Below the pieces are notes generated by a model. That model was given only the letters and a program-made list of their open reading frames with translations. It was not told the origin of the DNA and made no database searches. The position numbers were made by a program, and so were the translations under genes. Of a stretch of 64,000 bases of DNA, positions 48,101 to 58,065 are shown piece after piece (the stretch's first letter is position 1; each line of letters begins with the position of its first letter). The stretch is from Angiostrongylus vasorum (Eukaryota; Nematoda; Chromadorea; Rhabditida; Metastrongylidae): positions 1,162,001 through 1,226,000 of the forward strand of contig JADANN010000445.1 of NCBI GenBank assembly GCA_018806985.1. The letters run 5' to 3'.

Positions 48101-51100
48101 ATTGGTACCAGACTTGTCTGGGAGGATAGTAATACTGGCTCGATACATCGGTATGCCACTGCAAGTCATTGTAGAGACCAAATATGCATTCACTCACCTC
48201 CAACGATATTAAACGAAGTCGAATGCACAGCGCATCCCTCAAGGACTGATTAACACCGACAGCTTTATCCTTTTATCCTTTACGCTGAGTTTACATAGAA
48301 TAATTACGTGATTGTTGTAACCAAGGGAACGTGGTTTAAGAAGGAACAGAAGGATTCGTATCTGTGTTGTCTATAAATATATCTATAAACGGATTGGCTT
48401 CTCATTGTTCACTGCATACACCAATCTTCATTGCCTACGCTTTGTCGTCCTCTTCAAGAATGCCCGACATCCCTAAGATCAAAATCAAAAAACTGATCAT
48501 CGTTCCACTACTTTTTATGGAATCCCACGCCAGAGATTTCAGCAAAGCAATCTGATCCTCTTTGAACTAAATCCGAAAATTCCCGCTCAAGCCTAGTCCA
48601 TCAACTTCCGTGACTGGTTCGAAACCCTCCTCTTCACAACAATACGCTTAAAAAGGCCTAGTCGCCATTTTTCGGACATTGTAAATTTAATATCTGAGCG
48701 GGCTAGTAAGATAGCAGATGGATCATTTAATTTCTTTAGATTGTTCGGCTTACAGGAGGTTGTTATAGAAGTTTTATTTGGCTAACGTTTCGACGTCTTC
48801 TCCATCATTGGACGGATTATTTTTCAAAAATTCCAAGTAGCTTCGAATAAATGAAGCCTACAAGATAGAGTATTGTTTTTGTTACTACAAGCCAAATGTT
48901 CTGACATAAACATCCCTACACCAACCAACGAGGAGCCAGTTCAAAAATACAAAGGAGTCCTTCTTTTTTCAGGGAACTACTCACGTCTCTCCGCCTACTT
49001 TATATTCAAGCGAAACATTGGTTTCTACCTGATCCAAATCTATCTCCCTTCATCGCTGATCGTCGTGATCTCTTGGGTGTCGTTTTGGCTGAACAGAGAA
49101 GCCGTTCAGGCTAGGGTGGCTATCGGTACGTGCAATTCAACGGAGGACTTTCCGTTTTCTGAAAATGATCCTGAAAGAATCTGAAAGCTATGAAGTACCA
49201 CAAGCTGGATGATTTCTATTGAAAACATCATTATGATGCTCTGGAAATACTGTCTTGACAGACGCAAAAGCCTAATTAGCAGGAAAAGTTTTCTTTAGAG
49301 GAAAAAATTTATTTGGATTACCATAGTTTCTCAAGTATCCAAGTAACTGACCAGTAACTGAACCCCCCATTCGCAAATATGAAAATTTTTGGCCGTAATT
49401 TTGACGCCCATCTAAGTCAGAGAACTGTCCTTCATTAGTACCCACTTACTTGCTACTTGAACGGCCCCTCCTCACTGGTTGTGTGGGCCCCAGCATAATC
49501 TCCATTTTTCGGAGATTTGCTGGTTAAGCCATTGTGGTTCCCTGGAATCCCGAGGTTAGCCTGGCCAAAATCTACCCCCAAGTCATCACCACCACAGGCA
49601 GTTGCTGTGCTTGTGGACCAGAGAGAGGTTTGCCACCATTCGATTTTGATACCAGGACGGTGGTGGATCCTGGTATTGGTTTACTCTTAGCTACGCTTCC
49701 TGATGGAAACGCCGGACTCCTTCTCAGCTTGGGAGACCCTGCCAGAGGGATGAATCCTCCTGCTGCATCTCGCAGCCCGACACCCAGGAACACCTCCCAG
49801 CCACTATGAGGCGGTAAACCGTTGAGAGGGTCCTTCATTAATAGTTGAGAGCTTAACAGTATTTTTCAAAATCCATACATAAAGTTACGTCGACAAAGCT
49901 TGTTAGACCTAACATACCTAGTACTTCTGGTCCTTTACAAGGAAGTGTTAAGGTAGTTCTGAAGAAGCGAGTTTCAGTATCATCAATAACAAAACGGTTT
50001 TATTAAGGAGTGACAACAGTGCTAACGATGACTACTCTCATGACGAGCACCAACGCCACCTTACCAAAGGTGAAACTTCTCAAGTTCTAGCAAACAGATA
50101 AATTCCATTTACACGACATAGTCATCGTCCGATTCATCGACTTCAATGTGACGCCGAAGGGCTTGGTTGACATGGCGTAAGCGTAGAATCTTGGACTTTG
50201 GATACGAACTGTTAACCTATTGCAATGTGCTACACTTAGCGTTTTGCGCGAAAACCTTTTTAAATTCACGCATTTATAAAACCTAGGTATCACTGAGTAA
50301 GAAAGACCCTGCAACTGTATCCAAAACACTGCTACTCGGCAGGTTTTTAAGGAGGATATTTTTAGTGCACCTCTCGACTTCACCTAAATATACCTACCCA
50401 AGGACGGTCGTTCTTAGTGTCAGTTACACATTAATCTCTCTCCTCCTCCTTACCATGCTGCAATCACAGGCGCCTTATTTTTTAGAATTTCTATGTTTAG
50501 AAAGAATTTCATGTTCTCTGCGTTGTTTAGGGCAATCCATTTCGATCAGGGGCACTACTGTAACGGGGGTTATCTATCACATAAGATTAGTCCATTCGGA
50601 AAAATTTTTCTCTCAGCGATTCTATCAATGAGAGCAGGCAGAAAAGTGTTTTTTTTAAGGTGAGCTATGTGAAAAGCCTCGATATCTACCTAGGAATATG
50701 CTTTTTCATTGGTGAGTTTTATAAGTCCACTTATTTTCAGAAAGACGAAATTTTTTTTATATTTCGGAACTATTCACCGCTAGAACCATAAACGTACTGA
50801 TAGCACCTATAAAACACGGCTGAGAGAAAGGCGAAACGATGGACCCGCATGTTGTGGGGGGTAAACACGTTAGCCCCAGGAAAAGGTAACAGCGGGTTCG
50901 ATCTCCACCGCAGACACCTGCGGTCCGGAGCTTTGTAAATATCTCAGTATCACCATGGTTGTATTTCACAGAATAGGCAGTAAACAAAAAGCATTACATA
51001 AACATACTATTCTTTCGAACTTCGTAAAAGTCACCTTCAGAAAACAAGTGTGCGTTTAGAATTTCCCTTTATACAGTAAATATAAGAAAGAAGAGCTCTT

Positions 51101-54100
51101 AAACTTACACCTTATGGTGTATCAAGCATTACACGTCTCCTCATCAGATTATTTTTAAGAGTTAGGAAATTATCTAATTATCCTATAAAGTCAGTAAAGT
51201 TAGTTATGAAGAAAAGTAGCCAAAGTTTTCTCTTTAAATATTTTTTTGATACGTCTGAACTGAAACTTTGATTCTTAGTGTTCGCCTCGCTGTTGGAATA
51301 CGCAGCGGTTGGTTATCTAATGAAACAAAAGCGTTTGAAAGCCTCGCCCGTGCAGTACCCCGAGACCAGCGATGGAGTTCTGGAAAGGGAAGACGCATGG
51401 CGGGACGTTGAAAATTGTCGCGGAAAGCGAGTACAGGTGAGTGGTACTTCGTGATCATAATATTCGAGATGGATGCACCAAACTAAACACAGTTGTCACA
51501 CATGAAGTATGTTATGGCATACATGGAAACCCTAAAAACGATGGAGAACGGGACGGTCTTCCGCCTAGTTTTCCACACTTTTTCTAAACAATATATTCTG
51601 TAAGATGCGCTATTGCTGATGGCACTGGTAGATAGAAAACCGGCTGAGAGAAATGCTAAACGTGGGACGCGCATCGTGTAGTGGTGAACGCGTTAGCCTC
51701 CGGAAAGCGTAGTAGCGTGTTCGATCGCCACCGCAGACACCTGCCGGCCGGGGTTTTTGCAAATATCTCAGCATTATTGTGGTTAATCTATAATAATTTC
51801 CATAGTAATTAGTTCACACTATTAGGGTAGTACCTATCGTTGAGTTCATTCATTATGCAAATGCGGTTAAATTCCTCATACTTGCGAAATTTTGGCTGTG
51901 AAAACTTTACCCAGAATATCTCTATACACCTAGTAGAAGCTCCTTAGAATTTTCTTACACATTCACGTTAAGTTCAGTCCCAACCTTACAGCAGCGCAAA
52001 AATCTGGTATGCGACAGGTTCAAGAACTAGTGAACTCAAAATCTGTTAGGCTATCAGTTAGTGATAAGGGTAGAGTTTGTAGTGATTTTTTCGCCAGTTA
52101 GCTGTTGAGATAACGGAAGAACATCTCGTTTAGCTTCATCGCGCATCATCTGAAAAAGAATTCAAAGGTCAATATCGAAAACTGAACAACGTGTAGGTCA
52201 AAGTGGCAAGCGCGGTAGTCTCAAAACCATCAGACATTTCGCATCTCAAAATCGAATCATCAACATGTCCAGTCTTATATCTGCTTATCAAAACTCACAA
52301 GTTAGTACTCTCTGATGACCAGGTGTTTACCGACCCCTCAACCTTCAAGATTAGACCCATCATCAGTTGTGTAAATGGGCTTACCAATAGAATAGCTTGG
52401 TTTATAAACCTAATTCTCACCCAGTTGCTAAAGCATATACCAGGCCATCTCACGAATACCTAAATGTTGATGGATCGTCTGCATAATGCGCGTCCTAACA
52501 GCGCAAACGCTACGAAGTCCGTCGACGTTTCGGCCGTTTACACTAATTTGTCGAATGACTCCGCTACCCTGCAGCTTCTTGTGCAACACGAAGAAGTAGC
52601 AAACATGTGTGCCTTCTTGATTCAGTAGCTCATGGCCCTCCTAAAGGTGTGCCTAAACTGCTCGGTCTTTAGATGGACCGGGAAATACTACGCACAAATT
52701 AGAGGGTTGGCAATGGGACAGCAACTGGCACCAAGCCGTGCCATCGGCTTTATTTCTAACATGGAAGTACCAGCGATTGATCCCCATTACTATAGTCCAG
52801 ATATATGAACGATTGTTTTCTCATCTGCTCCACACAAGACGAGACATTGCAAATACTCCACCAGGGGGTGCATAGGACACAGAAACACAACGGAAAAAGA
52901 TTTTAAAGTAAAAGTCACTATCCTCTAGATACAACACATCAGCGCGTAAAACTTGAAGCGTTTTGGACCAATTCCCAAAAATCCAAAAATGAACCTCAAG
53001 GACGAGTGACCGCTGATCACTCGTAACCTTGCGCTACATCTCAGGCTGGTTTTATGAGCAGACTCAGGCATATTCCTCGCCCGTGTATTACTCTGTGTGG
53101 CTGCTCTCCACCAATTAACTGGAATACTCATGAGGAATAAAACAGTGGGTGTTTAAAAGAAGCTGTTTATTATGCCAATGCAAATTTATTTATTAAGTCC
53201 TATCGGCTAAGGTTATGAAAATGTTTGGCTCAGTAGATTGCATGTCAATTTGACCATTCCAGGCTCTGAAGAAGACGAAACCGCCGAAACGTCAGCTGTT
53301 CGGTGCTAATAAATTCTATTGTACCAACCTCGATTTATTCATTGAAGGAAAACAGTGCAAGTGATAATATTGTTGCGAAAATAAGGCAACTATAACCAAA
53401 ATGATACTGAGATATTAGCAAAACTTGGAAGTTAGGCGAGATCGAACCACGATTAACCTTTCCGGTGGCTCGTGTGTTGCACAGTGCACCAATGAATGAT
53501 CCCCTTGCTTTGCTTTTCTCTCAGCTAGTTTTCCATTTAACGGTGTCATCAGCAATCACCGATGCACGGGATTGATCTGGGGAGCAAAACCAACTATAGT
53601 TCAAATATTTGCTTATTATTTTCTGCACATAAATTCTAATACAAAGTTCTAGATTTGCGTTTCGTTTGAACCTTGGCGTGGAACTTTTTTTAAAACTGAA
53701 ATTTGGCTAATTATCTTGGTTCAGATCAGAATTGAATCTCGAATGGACCAAACAATTCCACTGCTATCGGTAGCACCGAGTATTTCGTACACATCGAAGC
53801 CAGCGTGGATGAGCATCCGTCCTTCACAGGTCCCTATAACCTATCCTCCATATAAGCCGTTAGAATTCTTAGGAAATCTTGGAGAATTGAAATCCTCTGC
53901 CTTGTTATATTTACTTAGGTAGTGCTCTTCGTCATGCTCACGATATAGACGATCATTCTGTTTTTCTTTCAAAACTCATGGCTCTAAGTCTTTTTGTATC
54001 CATTTCATTTGTAGAGATCGAAAATAGTTGAGAGACAGCAAATTTTGCCTGGAAAGAAAAAGAAAACATTTCTCGAAACAAATTTTTCTTATTGGTCCAA

Positions 54101-54241
54101 AATTAGTTCCGGTTTATTTACAACCTTAAAGACCTTAAAGCAATGAAATACTTTCAGGTGGATCTCTTCTCCCGATTCGCATTTCCAACGTTCTTTCTTC
54201 TCTTTCACCTAGTTTACTGGGGATTCTACCTAAACATCTAA
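35730..54241 (+). CDS. Cys-loop ligand-gated chloride channel, GABA-A receptor (RDL/beta-like) subunit, with frameshifts
   Basis: Pentameric anion channel subunit of the neuron or muscle membrane. Exons: 35730-35831, 37397-37464, 39480-39566, 44925-45101, 46117-46155, 47584-47722, 48973-49125, 50008-50069, 50660-50711, 51279-51436, 53725-about 53829, 54158-54241 (TAA 54239-54241). The ligand-binding part shows ISELL then [43 protein letters not shown] and NSFLRID. The 15-residue Cys-loop [15 protein letters not shown] and [13 protein letters not shown] follow. Then come TM1 ([20 protein letters not shown]), TM2 ([16 protein letters not shown]), TM3 ([19 protein letters not shown]) and TM4 ([17 protein letters not shown]). 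Exons 35730, 39480 and 44925 each need a one-base correction at TTT 35780, AAA 39537 and T6 44987 to stay in frame; the other listed exons are intact. The signal-peptide exon was not found; a well-bounded exon at about 33380-33431 is a weak candidate. The end of exon 11 is uncertain. RDL, GAB-1 or another GABA/glycine-like subunit are all possible. Confidence 0.9.
36001..36288 (+). mobile_element. SINE1
   Basis: Head GGGCGCGTGGAGTGCAGTGG, degraded B box, core and TTATCCTTTATTTATCCTTT tail. It lies in the first mapped intron of the channel gene. Confidence 0.85.
37465..39479 (-). other. Channel intron with two antisense open frames
   Basis: Minus-strand frames at 38199-37855 (114 codons) and 39192-38884 (102 codons, containing [18 protein letters not shown] and [17 protein letters not shown]) are hydrophilic and coding-like in composition. 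They lack recognised domains. They may be relics of another retroelement. Confidence 0.3.
40606..41450 (+). mobile_element. PLE 3' half inserted in an RTE LINE
   Basis: Frames read [43 protein letters not shown], a degraded GIY-YIG core ([20 protein letters not shown]) and [10 protein letters not shown] terminal repeat follows (TACTGCCGAAACGTCAGCTA at about 41350). It splits the minus-strand LINE whose pieces lie on both sides. Confidence 0.85.
42131..42218. repeat. (TA)n and ATGC-rich microsatellite
   Basis: About 44 bases of TA repeats run into GCATGCATACATGCATGC-type sequence, directly at the tail of the SINE1 copy at 42219. Confidence 0.9.
42219..42494 (-). mobile_element. SINE1 inserted in an RTE LINE
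   Basis: Complete copy (tail GAAAGGATAAAGCTCTCGG at the low end, head GGGGCACGTGTGGTGCAGTGG on the minus strand). It interrupts the reverse transcriptase region of the LINE at 40200-44690 next to a (TA)n run. Confidence 0.9.
45115..45292 (+). mobile_element. SINE2
   Basis: Head GGACCCGCATAGTGTGCTGG, GTCCCCACAGCGGACACCTG and end TGCAAATATCTCAGCATC. It begins only about 14 bases after the end of channel exon 44925-45101. Confidence 0.85.
46215..47320 (+). mobile_element. RTE-type LINE 5' fragment
   Basis: About 46800-47250 reads as RTE endonuclease in broken frames ([53 protein letters not shown]). The open stretch at 46231-46443 before it ([31 protein letters not shown]) may be the element's leader or an unrelated exon. 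It lies in the channel intron between 46155 and 47584. Confidence 0.7.
47995..48281 (+). mobile_element. SINE1
   Basis: Full-length copy: GGGACGCGTGTGGCGCAGTGG, core TCCTTCCGGGGTCGGCAAAT, tail TTTATCCTTTTATCCTTT. It lies in the channel intron before the TM1 exon. Confidence 0.92.
48729..48830 (-). mobile_element. PLE terminal fragment
   Basis: GGCTAACGTTTCGACGTCTT on the plus strand is the inverse of the PLE end at 32410. It lies in a channel intron shortly before the TM1 exon. Confidence 0.65.
49452..49835 (+). repeat. Dispersed repeat A, copy 2
   Basis: Second copy of the repeat at 4570-4945, same orientation. It is inserted in the intron between channel exons 49125 and 50008. Confidence 0.8.
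50812..50990 (+). mobile_element. SINE2
   Basis: Full-length copy with leader GGCTGAGAGAAAGGCGAAAC, head GGACCCGCATGTTGTGGGG, B box GTTCGATCTCC and the fixed end. It lies in the intron after the TM3-start exon. Confidence 0.88.
51617..51790 (+). mobile_element. SINE2
   Basis: Leader ACCGGCTGAGAGAAATGC, head GGACGCGCATCGTGTAGTGG, B box GTTCGATCGCC, end CAAATATCTCAGCATTATTG. It lies 180 bases after the channel exon ending at 51436. Confidence 0.88.
52140..53345 (+). mobile_element. PLE with decayed reverse transcriptase
   Basis: Frames read [28 protein letters not shown] (PLE RT fingers), then shifted [19 protein letters not shown] and GLAMGQ equivalents, a trace of HRTQKHNG from the nuclease end, and a terminal repeat (GCCGAAACGTCAGCTG at about 53283). 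There are many stops. It lies in the intron between channel exons 51436 and 53725. Confidence 0.82.
53395..53593 (-). mobile_element. SINE2
   Basis: Diverged copy with end GATACTGAGATATTAGCAAA on the plus strand and leader CAGCTAGTTTTCC. It starts about 50 bases after a PLE terminal repeat. Confidence 0.8.
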
Positions 54242-54748
54242 AGGGTTTGCTCATTCTAAGGGTTTCACATTCCTGCTCTTACATTTGGATGGACGCTGTG
54301 TGATCACAAGAGACGGTTCTAACGTTAAGAACTCTACTCAGAGGTTTTGAAAGGACAGGAATTCCTGTGCTCGAAGTCAACTATATAAATAGTTCTTTCT
54401 TGTTACCATGATTTTCTGAGGAGCACTTTCCTTAAGTATCGTCCACCGAAGATATTCACACCAAAAACTTTCACAGTGAAGAGGCTCTTTCCTAATTCAT
54501 GTTTTCCGGATTTACTTTTTGTTTCTCAAAGTGTTTACGATTTTGATTCAGAGACGACGACCGACTACATATAAATGAATATTCCTGTCTGCCTTATTCA
54601 TTTCAAGAAACAGTTTTGAGTCTTCCTTTGATAGATAGCTGAACAACTAAGAATTTTGCTCGTCACGCACGATTTACTACTTTACTGAACAATTTCTTTC
54701 ACTTGAAGCAGGACTGGCACGCTAAAGTACAGTACGCTGAGTACAGCC

Positions 54749-54754
54749 AATAAA
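54749..54754 (+). terminator. Candidate poly(A) signal AATAAA of the channel gene
   Basis: The first AATAAA I see after the TAA at 54241 is about 508 bases downstream. No gene on this strand intervenes before the SINE2 copy at about 54958. Confidence 0.35.
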
Positions 54755-54957
54755 TAGTTCCATGTTGTAGCTGTCTGTCATAAAGATGGTAGTCTTGTGA
54801 ATGTTTAGCTGCTGTTCATACGATTCTTTTAGAAACACGCAAACAACTACTATCATTCTGATTCCTTGGTTTGTTAATACTGAAGTTGTTATTTGCGTCC
54901 TTCTTAGAAAGGTTTGCTATCATATTGCTGCTGAGGTATTTGCAAAACAAAACAAAA

Positions 54958-55190
54958 TTTGTGTTCCGCAGATCAATCCCGTTAACGGATGACTGCTGAT
55001 GGCATTGATCGACAGAACTAGCTGAGCGACTGTCGAAACGAAAGAGGCGCATGGTCTGGTGGTGAGCGCGTTAGCCCCGGAAAGGATAATGCCGTGTTCG
55101 GTCTGCACCGCAGACACCTGCGGGCCGGAGTTTTGCAAATATCTCAGCATCGCTATGATTGCATTTCACATAATACTCTGCCGTAAAGAA
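54958..55190 (+). mobile_element. SINE2
   Basis: The longest copy shows the complete leader (GTGTTCCGCAGATCAATCCC, GGCATTGATCGACAGAACTA), head GGCGCATGGTCTGGTGGTG, B box GTTCGGTCTGC and end CAAATATCTCAGCATCGC. It lies downstream of the channel gene. Confidence 0.88.
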
Positions 55191-56517
55191 TTGTAGTGCG
55201 AGCAAATAAAAAAATTTACATCGAGTTCGCTATCAGTTTGTCGACCCAGCGGTATGAAGACCTATTTATCTGATTATTTGATCGAACCTACGATCAGTTG
55301 TTTGTTGGAGCGCAATTCTAACCACAGCACGAGATGTACCCGTATTGATGTCATAGTAACAGAATGTATGTCTTATAGTCTTCATCCCGTTCATTAAAGC
55401 ATGTTTCTTTCCTGAGGAATAAAACTTTCCTTGAGATTTTTTTTGCACTGTAGGCAAACACCATGTCGAATGTACAGGTGCTTGTGCCGATGTATACACC
55501 TTAACACACCACCTGTAAACACCTGTATCCTTTAACTATTGGTGAAAGGAGATCTACACTCTTACACTTTCTCTCCATGCCTTTATGAAAGTAGTACTGC
55601 TAAGACGTTGATTAGATACAATGGATGATTTTATTCTTGTGAACTACAAACAAAACTGCTGCCACACTTCGTGTAATCAGCACCCTGACAAAGGAACCTT
55701 CACTAAAAAATGAAAAAACCGATGTAAAAGTGTTACGGGTTTAATCGAGACATTTATAGCCGAGCTATCCCTGTGTAAAACAAAGTCTACGGTTCTGAAA
55801 TCTACGACATCTCAAATCCAAGTGCTCTTCCCTCATCTCCTCTTTGAATGAACGGCATATAATGTCGCAAACCACTTCCTACGAAATTGAGCTCATAAAT
55901 AATTAGGAAACATACTTACAATATATTACGAAAAGTGACATAGCACAATATCTTTATCCGAAACTTGTCTTTGTGAGAATCAAAAATGGGAAAAGTTAAA
56001 GACCTATCGAAGAGGTAAGCAGAAACCAGAGCAAATTCAGAACATATTGGGAGGTCCGATTTCTTAAGTCACCTGCCCTTTATACTTACACTTTCCTCAC
56101 AATAGGAAGAACCCATTTCTTGAGCCAGTAACTGGCCTGTGAAGAACAGCTCAATTACTGGCTCATCCTCTTTATTGGTGAGGGTGAGTGAGACATGCGG
56201 TGTGTGGCAATTAAACCTCTTCGTTATGACTGACGTCATTGGTACTGGACCAAAATAACAAATGCACGATATTCCGCAGAAAATGCTTCCTGTTCTGCAT
56301 CTACAACACCAGACGACCCTCTTCTGTACCGATCTTCATGCTCCTAGACTATATAGTACGTCAATAACGATGTGATCTTTTGCGGAGGAAGCCAATCATG
56401 ATTAGTACCATGCATCACCAAAATGGCGACTGTCCTATTATCCATGAAATGGGTTGCTAGCGCAGTGTTTGTCGTTTACCCATCCGCATGATCCGAAACC
56501 TACATGCGGAAAGGTCA
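55191..56517. other. Intergenic stretch, nothing firm
   Basis: Space between the convergent channel and MED14 genes. A minus-strand frame at 55499-55266 (77 codons) has no recognised family. I see no repeat of the named families here. Confidence 0.35.
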
Positions 56518-57497
56518 CTAGCACCAATTGCTAGCTACTTTCGTGTACAAGTGAACAGATCGAGTTAAACGCTTTTCTATGATCAAGTAGGGGTAATAAT
56601 TCATGACAAGCATTCTTCTTACGGGTGTTCTATCGAAGAATTGGGTATACTCAGCGAAAACGAACACAGTTTGAAGGATTTGGATGAAATAGATGACTGT
56701 GATAACAGCATGAATCGCCTTTCTGTTCTCATGAAAAAAGAACTGTAGTTGTTTTACGCAAAGGTCTAATGCTACGCATCGTGCGAAAACCAAAACCATA
56801 TCTTTGCGGTAGAAAATAGTGTCTCTTCTAATTCAGTCAGTTATCGCTCCTCCACACGACTCGAGGCAACTACAAGCTGTAAAAGCACTATCATTGTCAA
56901 AGAATAAAGGACAATTAAATACTTCTGCAGTCGCTCAAAAAATTGTGCAATGAGGAAATATTGAATACTGTACTCAAGTTGAGTAGTCCTCAAAGAAGGA
57001 TGCAACATCTACTGCGATGCTTCTGTACCTGTTCCCTCTGTTGTGATCAGTCCATCCCTTCAAAAAAAAATACTAGGACAGAAGCAAACGTCATATTTGG
57101 CCCATTACAATGATTTGTTGTGTCCCACAAATACACCACATTAAAAAACCAATCCTCCCACGCAAGCCTGGTTGCAATTTACTGATCCAAGAGAGATGGA
57201 AAGATTGGTGAGCTTAAAAAGCAGGACTGAAACGTTGGTCGAGTTCCTGTGTGCATTCGCAGAGCACTGTCAAGCAGTGTGTTACAAGCATCACCGTAAT
57301 CGATAATAACTTGTGAGAAAGCGAAGAATTTGCATCTGTTCATTAAACTGATCGTAGGAACAATAAAATGGGAACGCAACTACCATAGCTCGTCCCCTAG
57401 AAACAACAGTGGCGAAAACGAGGATGTAGGCCGCAACAATTCTGAACAGCTCAAGTAATTCAGCTAATATCATCACTTGCATATAGAATTCGACCAA
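56518..57497 (-). CDS. Possible serpentine (7TM) receptor fragments
   Basis: Two hydrophobic open stretches lie on the minus strand at about 57497-57360 and 56799-56518. The first reads MQVMILAELLELFRIVAAYI, then LVFATVVSRGRAMVVAFPF. The second has FFHENRKAIHAVITVIYF and a further helix. Alternating helices with charged turns, and the FH-x-N pattern, recall nematode chemoreceptors such as class e. I could not join them into one frame with confident splice sites. They may be a pseudogene or chance hydrophobic frames. Confidence 0.25.
57143..57290 (-). mobile_element. SINE1 remnant
   Basis: Old fragment with CTCCCACGCAAGCCTGGTTGC and GAGAGATGGAAAGATTGGTG as degraded core blocks. It lies downstream of MED14. 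Confidence 0.5.
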
Positions 57498-58065
57498 TGG
57501 TAAATAGAGGAACTAGAAATGACCACTCACAACTGGCTTTACAGAGTATATTAGTATCCAATATACAACTATTAATGTGTCGCTGGTGAAAAACTGTTGT
57601 GGCCACAAACAAAATCAAGACGATGAAAAAGTCAATGTAAAAAAATTGCAGGATAATATCTTAGTAATGAGCTCCCCACCATCAGCATTTAACGATGTTT
57701 CTCCACTCGTCGTTTAACTAGGAACATCTATGCTGTTATCTGCCGATGGTGGTGAAACTTAACGACAGCTGACAGGTATATGGTTTTCTAAGGTAGAAGA
57801 GGTTGCCGCAACAGTGCTCGCTCAACTAAGAGATCGGAACATCATATCAACTGTAACACGTAAAATAGAAAGTTAGGAAACGTGATAAAGAGGTATGGTG
57901 TTGCTATGAAGGCTTAAATAATGGAGAATATTACACTACATCAAACGAAGCTTGGTACGAATACGATGAACCAAGAGTCTTCACCACATTTAAAATCTTC
58001 AATTCTCAATTAATACAGAGTACTGTTCGTTGTACTGGACGAGAAAAATCGACTACGATATAAAT

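Noticed and set aside
48012..48253. Several overlapping 60-90-codon frames
   Set aside because: They fall wholly inside a SINE1 copy and recur in every other copy; not genes.
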